Of a DNA stretch of 64,000 nt, positions 58,608-64,000 are shown piece by piece (position 1 is the stretch's first letter; each line of letters starts with the position of its first letter). The DNA is from Patiria miniata. Lineage: Eukaryota; Echinodermata; Asteroidea; Valvatida; Asterinidae. The notes beneath the pieces were generated by a model that was given only the letters and a program-made list of their open reading frames with translations, did not search any database and was not told the DNA's origin. The DNA lies in NCBI RefSeq assembly GCF_015706575.1, contig NW_024037074.1, positions 15,365,334-15,429,333 on the forward strand. The letters are read 5' to 3'. The translations under genes were made by a program, and so were the position numbers.

Positions 58608-59340
58608 TACTCCTAGAACTATGAGGCTCCGCGTGAGCGGAGCCTCATAGATGTAGAAGCCCGCAAAATTGTCTGCAGCACAAAACACTAATAAAGTACA
58701 AAAACGTCCATCAAAATTGCAGACATTTTACACAGAACCGCTGCACAGTTTGCCCCTATACTCCGTACTTTACCTCTTGACATACTCACGTATCTGGGGC
58801 ACAACTAACATAGGTGGATTCTGTCGGTTTTTAGGCCAAAATGATGAAAAATATGCCCTTTCCGCACTGAGCCAACCGAACACTTGAAACGTGCACGCAT
58901 ATGATCGAGCGATGATTTTCGGTTCGCTCGGAGCGCGCCGCGGGGGGTACGGTACATGCACTTGTACGCATGCACATACTATCATTTCGCCTGTACCGTA
59001 CCCCCTGCGGCGCGCTCCGAGCGAACCGAAAATCATCGCTCGATCATATGCGTGCACGTTTCAAGTGTTCGGTTGGCTCAGTGCGGAAAGGGCATATTTT
59101 TCATCATTTTGGCCTAAAAACCGACAGAATCCACCTATGTTAGTTGTGCCCCAGATACGTGAGTATGTCAAGAGGTAAAGTACGGAGTATAGGGGCAAAC
59201 TGTGCAGCGGTTCTGTGTGAAATGTCTGCAATTTTGATGGACGTTTTTGTACTTTATTAGTGTTTTGTGCTGCAGACAATTTTGCGGGCTTCTACATCTA
59301 TGAGGCTCCGCTCACGCGGAGCCTCATAGTTCTAGGAGTA
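58608..59340. mobile_element. 733-bp foldback element with 9-bp target duplication
   Basis: The element starts TACTCCTAGAACTATGAGG and ends CCTCATAGTTCTAGGAGTA. The arms are near-perfect inverted copies of about 345 bp around a short centre (about 58953-58995). GGCCATGCT directly flanks both sides (58599-58607 and 59341-59349), a 9-bp target duplication as in Mutator-type transposition. Inside each end a small palindrome (GAGGCTCCGC...GCGGAGCCTC) occurs. The identical open frames on both strands are a consequence of the palindrome. The high arm identity suggests recent insertion or arm conversion. Confidence 0.88.
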
Positions 59341-59468
59341 GGCCATGCTGGCACTGCAGTCTGCACTCAGTAGCACTGCAACACATGTGCCACTCGATTG
59401 ACTCCAATGCAAACATGTTGGATATTATTCATAGCTGTGATTGGTCCAAGCTGTACTGGGCGGAGCAT

Positions 59469-60081
59469 TAATAGGTTGGTCGGAAAAAATTCCGTACTCG
59501 GACGTCACTTTTTTCAATTAATTTTCTAGCCCCAAAAGTTACATCTTTTATGGTTGTTCCTCCACTTTCCCTCCTCTACTCTCACCCTCTCCTTTCCTTT
59601 ATTTCTATTTATTAATCAGTCAGTTACTTCATCGGGATTCGAACCTCTGACGCTTGCTTGATACACGAGACTCTTAACCGCTAGGCCGCGCACGATCGCT
59701 GTTTCAATAATCAATCTTTGGACGTATTTGAAGTATCCATCGAAATAAACTAAATATTCATGAGAAAATAAATATTCATAATGACGTATTGCACTATCAT
59801 TGGCAGGCTCATGCGACGTCATGGTTGTTGATGTCACGTGTATAACGTACCGCTGTCTTTCAGCCACTACAATCAGTTTTGACCGGCTGCTTCAAGTTAG
59901 TTCTGCACGACGTATGCATCCAAAATGTGCTCTAAAAACACATTTTGAGTAAATTTTTTTCACCTTTACACAGCTTCCTGGATTTCTCTTGGTTCAAATG
60001 ACAAGGTGAGGTGACAATTAATATGTTTGGCAGCAGATAAATTGACGTCCGAGTACGGAACTTTTCCCGATTGGTCTATTA
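59469..60081. mobile_element. 613-bp TIR element enclosing a tRNA-like segment
   Basis: TAATAGGTTGGTCGGAAAAA, then TTCCGTACTCGGACGTCA, at the left is mirrored by TGACGTCCGAGTACGGAA and TTTTCCCGATTGGTCTATTA at the right. The tRNA-like piece at 59627-59694 lies inside. It sits in the spacer upstream of gene C, next to the duplicated 5' flank. Confidence 0.75.
59627..59694 (-). repeat. tRNA-derived segment (SINE head or tRNA pseudogene)
   Basis: Read on the minus strand: GGCCTAGCGGTTAAGAGTC (A-box and D-arm-like), a middle arm, then CAGAGGTTCGAATCCCGATG (B-box and T-arm). A functional tRNA is doubtful because the acceptor stem does not pair cleanly. Confidence 0.55.
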
Positions 60082-60171
60082 CTCACAGGGCACAAAGAGA
60101 GAATTATTATGCCCTGTCCGCATAATGGGGGGGGGGGGACCATTTTGTACATTTTATGACTGATTTTATGA

Positions 60172-61057
60172 CCAGCAAGATGTTCTGCTGGAAATTCATT
60201 AGAATAAACACAGTTATGCACCATGCCCATTAACAGTGTGTTGTCGGTGCATGTTTCAGTTCAGTGCAGTTTATTGCCACAGTACCAAAATATCAATGAC
60301 AATGACAATCTTAATCTGAGAATAGTAGAAAATAAAAAGTTCATAATAATAAAACATAATATATGCAAATTATATGCATGACGTCAATAGGTCTGGATCC
60401 GACCTCTTTAATTCAAAATCACAACGGTTATGTTTGCATGCGACCAGCCAAATAGCATAGGCCTGGCCACTCATTTACAATTTTGGAGGTAATGCGTTTC
60501 GATTTTTGCTGAAAGTATCTCTGGCAAGTATCACTAAAGAGAGAAATATTGCTGTTCAAAATTTACAACCTAAGCAGTTGAAATGCTTGAAAATGGCTTT
60601 CATGGAGACACTGGTGATTTTGTGTACTTTTTATAGGAAGATAAGCATCAGTTTCTTGATAATCATGTGTTGAAAGACCGCGTCCATGCACAATTGAACA
60701 GCGATATAAAAATGAACAATCATGCTGGGCGTGCAGAGGTGATCCAATCAAGGGCTTTAATAATGGGAGCTAGTTTCCGGTCCCCTCATATTAAGGGGGG
60801 GGGGGGAAACAGTCTTAAAATCCCTAGTTGCTCTGACTGGATGTGGAAGTGGGACTTGGATGAATCATCAATTTCCTGCTAACAGGCCATACTATGTCTG
60901 AAGTTACTAGGACTACTACTTGCAAACGTACAGTGCATGTTATGTACGTGTGTACTGGGGTTCAAGCACCCTGATGTTGTTGGATACACTGATAGGTTTT
61001 GGAAAGTAGCTTTCTACAAGATTATGCACAAATTATTTCACCACTTGGACTCCTAAA
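60172..61057 (+). promoter_or_regulatory. 5' flank of gene C, paralogous to the gene B flank
   Basis: Shares CCAGCAAGATGTTCTGCT, GTTATGCACCATGCCCATTA, GACTGGATGTGGAAGTGGG and GAATCATCAATTTCCTGCT with 31390-32188, and the same bases directly before the start codon. The shared order suggests the promoter was copied with the gene; the exact start of transcription cannot be seen. Confidence 0.5.
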
Positions 61058-61448
61058 ATGGCTGACATTGATGAGAATGTGTTCTTTCGCCAGGCTGACG
61101 TTTCAGTTTCCAAAAAGAAACTGGCAAAGTCCGTACTCAAGAGGTCTTCAAAATATCGCTTGTCGACTCGTCATCATCGCCGGGGAGGTTTGAAGAAACA
61201 TTTGAAGGCACCGACATATGAAGAATGCCAGGCAAAGGTAATAGATGTGCCAGTTGTGCAAGTAGACAGCATCTGAGTGGCAATTCAAATAAAGCAGGAT
61301 TTGTACAATCATCCATCTGAAGGCAATATAGACCTACCTACTGCAGACTGTCATTAATGCATCTGGTTGGAAAATAACACGTTTTTTTTTAAGCTTCCCT
61401 CAATTTTTCAGAATAGGAAGTGTATTGGATTGGATGGTTCCACACCCT

Positions 61449-61480
<32 letters not shown>

Positions 61481-64000
61481 GCAGAAATAAACCAATAACT
61501 AAATGTCAGTTGATTTTGTTCATTCAATATCTCAAAGTGAACAACTTATATTGCTAGGAAAATAGCACTTGAAGAAAAACAGCATTTTTTTTCGAGCTGA
61601 AACTCGGAAGTAACACAGGAAACGCATTTTTAAGAGAACTAATGACAGTGATTGAATGGCTTCTAACTACCACTCCCAGCAGAACACAATAATTTACAAT
61701 AGGAAGACTGGCGACATAGGGATAGTTCATTGGTATATCTAGAGGTCCTAGGCTCGTATCCAACCTCAGTTAGTTTTCTTTTGATCAACCAGCTTAGTTT
61801 GATTTTTGTGATTTTGTTTTCAGCACAACCCATCATGGATCCGAAACCACATCTGCATGAGGGAATGTATCCAGTTCACTCCGGCTCCTGTCGATCCGGA
61901 AAGGCCGGACCCACAGTGAGTTGTAGTCAGTTATGGCCACCAGCATCGCTAGTTGGGGGGGGGGGGTGCCCCCTCCCCCTCCATTAACCATTGTTGTCGG
62001 TAAAATCCTTCTGTCAGTAAAATTGTGTGTCCATCCTCAAATGTGCCAGGATGACGATTGCTACCTATTGTCCGATTGAGATGAAATTAGATTTTTTTTT
62101 TACAAGTTAAGCTTCAAAATGGCATGACCCAAAACGTATATTTAAAAAAAAACTTCAGAATTAAGAGGTTTTATATTTTGATACAGTATTTGCTGTGCAG
62201 AGGAGAAAAATTTGCTGAATTTTGTAAATAAGTGTGACATGGCTTCTTTATCGTCCATAAAACAAGAAATTTCTTTCTTAAATTTCAGTCCAGATGATCC
62301 CAAATGCCAGTGTGGTAATCGCAAGTCAGACCACGATGACCGCTTCTGCCAAAACCCTGACACTAAGGCAAAGTGGAAGGTGGAGACCCACACCCACACC
62401 TGTACCACCAACGCCTTCGGGGAGATTGAGTTCATTGGAGCTGCTGGGGCTGGGCTGGGGCTCAAGCCCAGAAAGGCAAGCTAAGCCATATAGAAAATAT
62501 TTGCTTATAGCAAAAAAACCCAGGTTATTTACACGTTACAAAGTTCAGAAAGAAATGTGAATTTTCCAATCTTATTTTTAGGTGCACAGTGAACCCTTTA
62601 AAAATTACCCCTAAAATAAGTTAATAATTTTCTGACAAACAAGTTGGTGGATATGCGAGTTAGGATAATATTGGTTTGTCAGAATTTGTCAGAATTTATC
62701 AAATCTGTAATGTTCACTTGGGAATTTATGAGATTTGTTCTAGTGCAGCACCTTAGGGAACACTCGGCTGATTTTGTGCCAAATTTCCGGATGCCACCGT
62801 TTTAAATTTTGGACTAACTTTCACAAGGGTTCAACAGCAAGCATTATTAAGGTAGTGGTACCAGTATTAAACTTAATGAACTTGAAGCTTGTCAACAAAG
62901 AGGTTTGGCAACACTGTGTGAGAAAAGTTGGGGGAAACGTCAAAGTACGCCACTATAATTCCACTATATAAGTGTCTTCCTTTCCATATACAGTATGTGC
63001 GAGTGGACCACAACATCCACCCAAATCACCTGATGCAACTACTGAACACTCAGTGGAATCTAGGCACTCCTAAGCTCCTCATCTCAGTCACGGGAGGGGC
63101 CAGAAACTTCCACATGAATACAGAACTCGAGAATGTCTTCCGAAAAGGCTTGATCAAGGCTGCTCTAAGCACTGGTGGGTTTAATATTAGGACATGGCAC
63201 ATTGACACTCACGAAATATCCCTTTCCATCAGCGGTCTTTATCATTTTCACCATTGAGGGCGTTCTACTGGAATCAGTCCGTCAATCGTTGTATTTTTTC
63301 TATGACAGGTACCTGGATCATCACCGGCGGTACTGACGTTGGCGTCATGAAGTACGTCGGTGATGCCATCAAGGATTATGCCCTAGTTAGTGGCATCACG
63401 GGACGGTCCGTGGTTGCCATTGGCGTTGCCTCGTGGGGTGTTATAGAACAAAGAGAGAAGCTTATAGCTGAAGAGGTGAGATGGGTTGGTCAGCGTTTTG
63501 ATCTCTTTATGAGATCAAAGACTGGTGTTGCAGTTCAGACATCTGTGATGATCACAAATCTAGTCACAATTAGGGGATGTAGGGTAACAAAGGAGAGCCT
63601 TTGTTAAAGGTAAAATACAACATTTGTAAACATATTTGTTATAAAATGCTAACCCTCAGATCCATCCATTCCTGAAAATGACAGCAAGTGTTGTATATTA
63701 CCTTTAGAGTTCATTGCATAGCTTGTGAGTTGACTTGGAACTTGTTGACATATGATTGACTAGTGATTGACTTTTATGATCCTTGACATGAACCTAGCTA
63801 TAAAGACCTAGAAATATTTAAAACTGTAAATGCTTAAAAAGTGTTGATTTTTTTGTGTTCCAACAGGGTTGTTTTCCGGCCTACTACCGAGTAGACGCCG
63901 AGGACCAAAAAGGGGTGCTCCTAGACCCAAACCACACCCACTTCATCCTGGCAGATGATGGGACCGTGGGAGAGTTTGGAGTGAACATCAAATTCAGGGC
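61058..64000 (+). CDS. TRPM2: TRPM2-like channel, gene C (5' part; continues beyond window)
   Basis: Exons: 61058-61237, 61824-61915, 62289-62475, 62994-63174, 63309-63475, and 63867 onward past the window end. Exon 1 encodes a 60-residue basic leader starting MADIDEN. Then [15 protein letters not shown]-type MHR1 start, [44 protein letters not shown] and [17 protein letters not shown]. Exon lengths equal those of gene B apart from +3 nt in exon 1 and -3 nt in exon 5 (ITGRSVVAIG against [11 protein letters not shown]). The donor after exon 3 is GC (AAG|GCAAGC) instead of GT. Membrane and NUDT9-H parts lie outside the window, so whether it is a full channel is unknown. Confidence 0.92.
61451..61489 (+). 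repeat. G homopolymer tract in gene C intron 1
   Basis: About 39 consecutive G after CCCTC. Its exact length is likely to be unreliable in an assembly. Similar shorter G/C runs occur near 24200, 25150-25210, 32500, 58220 and 61955. Confidence 0.85.

Noticed and set aside
58770-59178. Identical proteins predicted on both strands
   Set aside because: This is the expected result of a near-perfect palindrome; there is no recognised domain.
59627-59694. Functional tRNA gene
   Set aside because: A- and B-box order is present but stems do not pair cleanly, and it lies inside a TIR element.

Overview
This window is animal nuclear DNA: multi-exon genes with GT-AG introns, AT-rich intergenic sequence, many small inverted-repeat transposons, tRNA-derived SINEs and polyadenylation signals. 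Dispersed CAAGTC/GACTTG and TAGGCCTA motifs and TRPM2-like channels that keep an enzyme-like NUDT9 domain suggest a marine invertebrate deuterostome, most likely an echinoderm. That placement is inference; no species marker is present.

The main content is a head-to-tail cluster of three TRPM2-like cation channel genes on the + strand. Gene A (399-15153) enters from the left edge and covers the pre-membrane region, six membrane segments, coiled coil and C-terminal NUDT9-H domain. Gene B (32189-54805) is complete: 32 exons sum to 4911 nt, an unbroken frame of 1636 codons plus stop. Gene C (61058-64000) starts in the window and runs off the right edge in exon 6. A and B keep the S2/S3 calcium-site residues, a GE-type pore filter and an REFGEE Nudix core, so they look like the chanzyme form of TRPM2 rather than the vertebrate form.

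Between A and B lie two unrelated small genes: a single-exon secreted C-type lectin plus PAN/apple protein on the - strand (18525-19220), and a six-exon secreted small-peptide gene on the + strand (21918-23934, 99 residues, all introns phase 1, several dibasic sites). From 28.1 to 33.3 kb there are a candidate short first exon and several unidentified open frames.

The cluster is rich in local tandem duplications that copy exon 3' ends together with their splice donors. Examples are a 119-bp minisatellite at the Nudix-box intron in both A and B, about 160-bp repeats of the last exon, a 168-bp duplication of the S6 exon, and decayed copies in the first visible intron of A. Introns and spacers hold many inverted-repeat elements, including a 733-bp foldback with a 9-bp target duplication, a pair of opposed MITEs, a nested element with a tRNA-like core, and a LINE 3' end. 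No rRNA, CRISPR array, intact tRNA or recognisable retrovirus-like element was seen.
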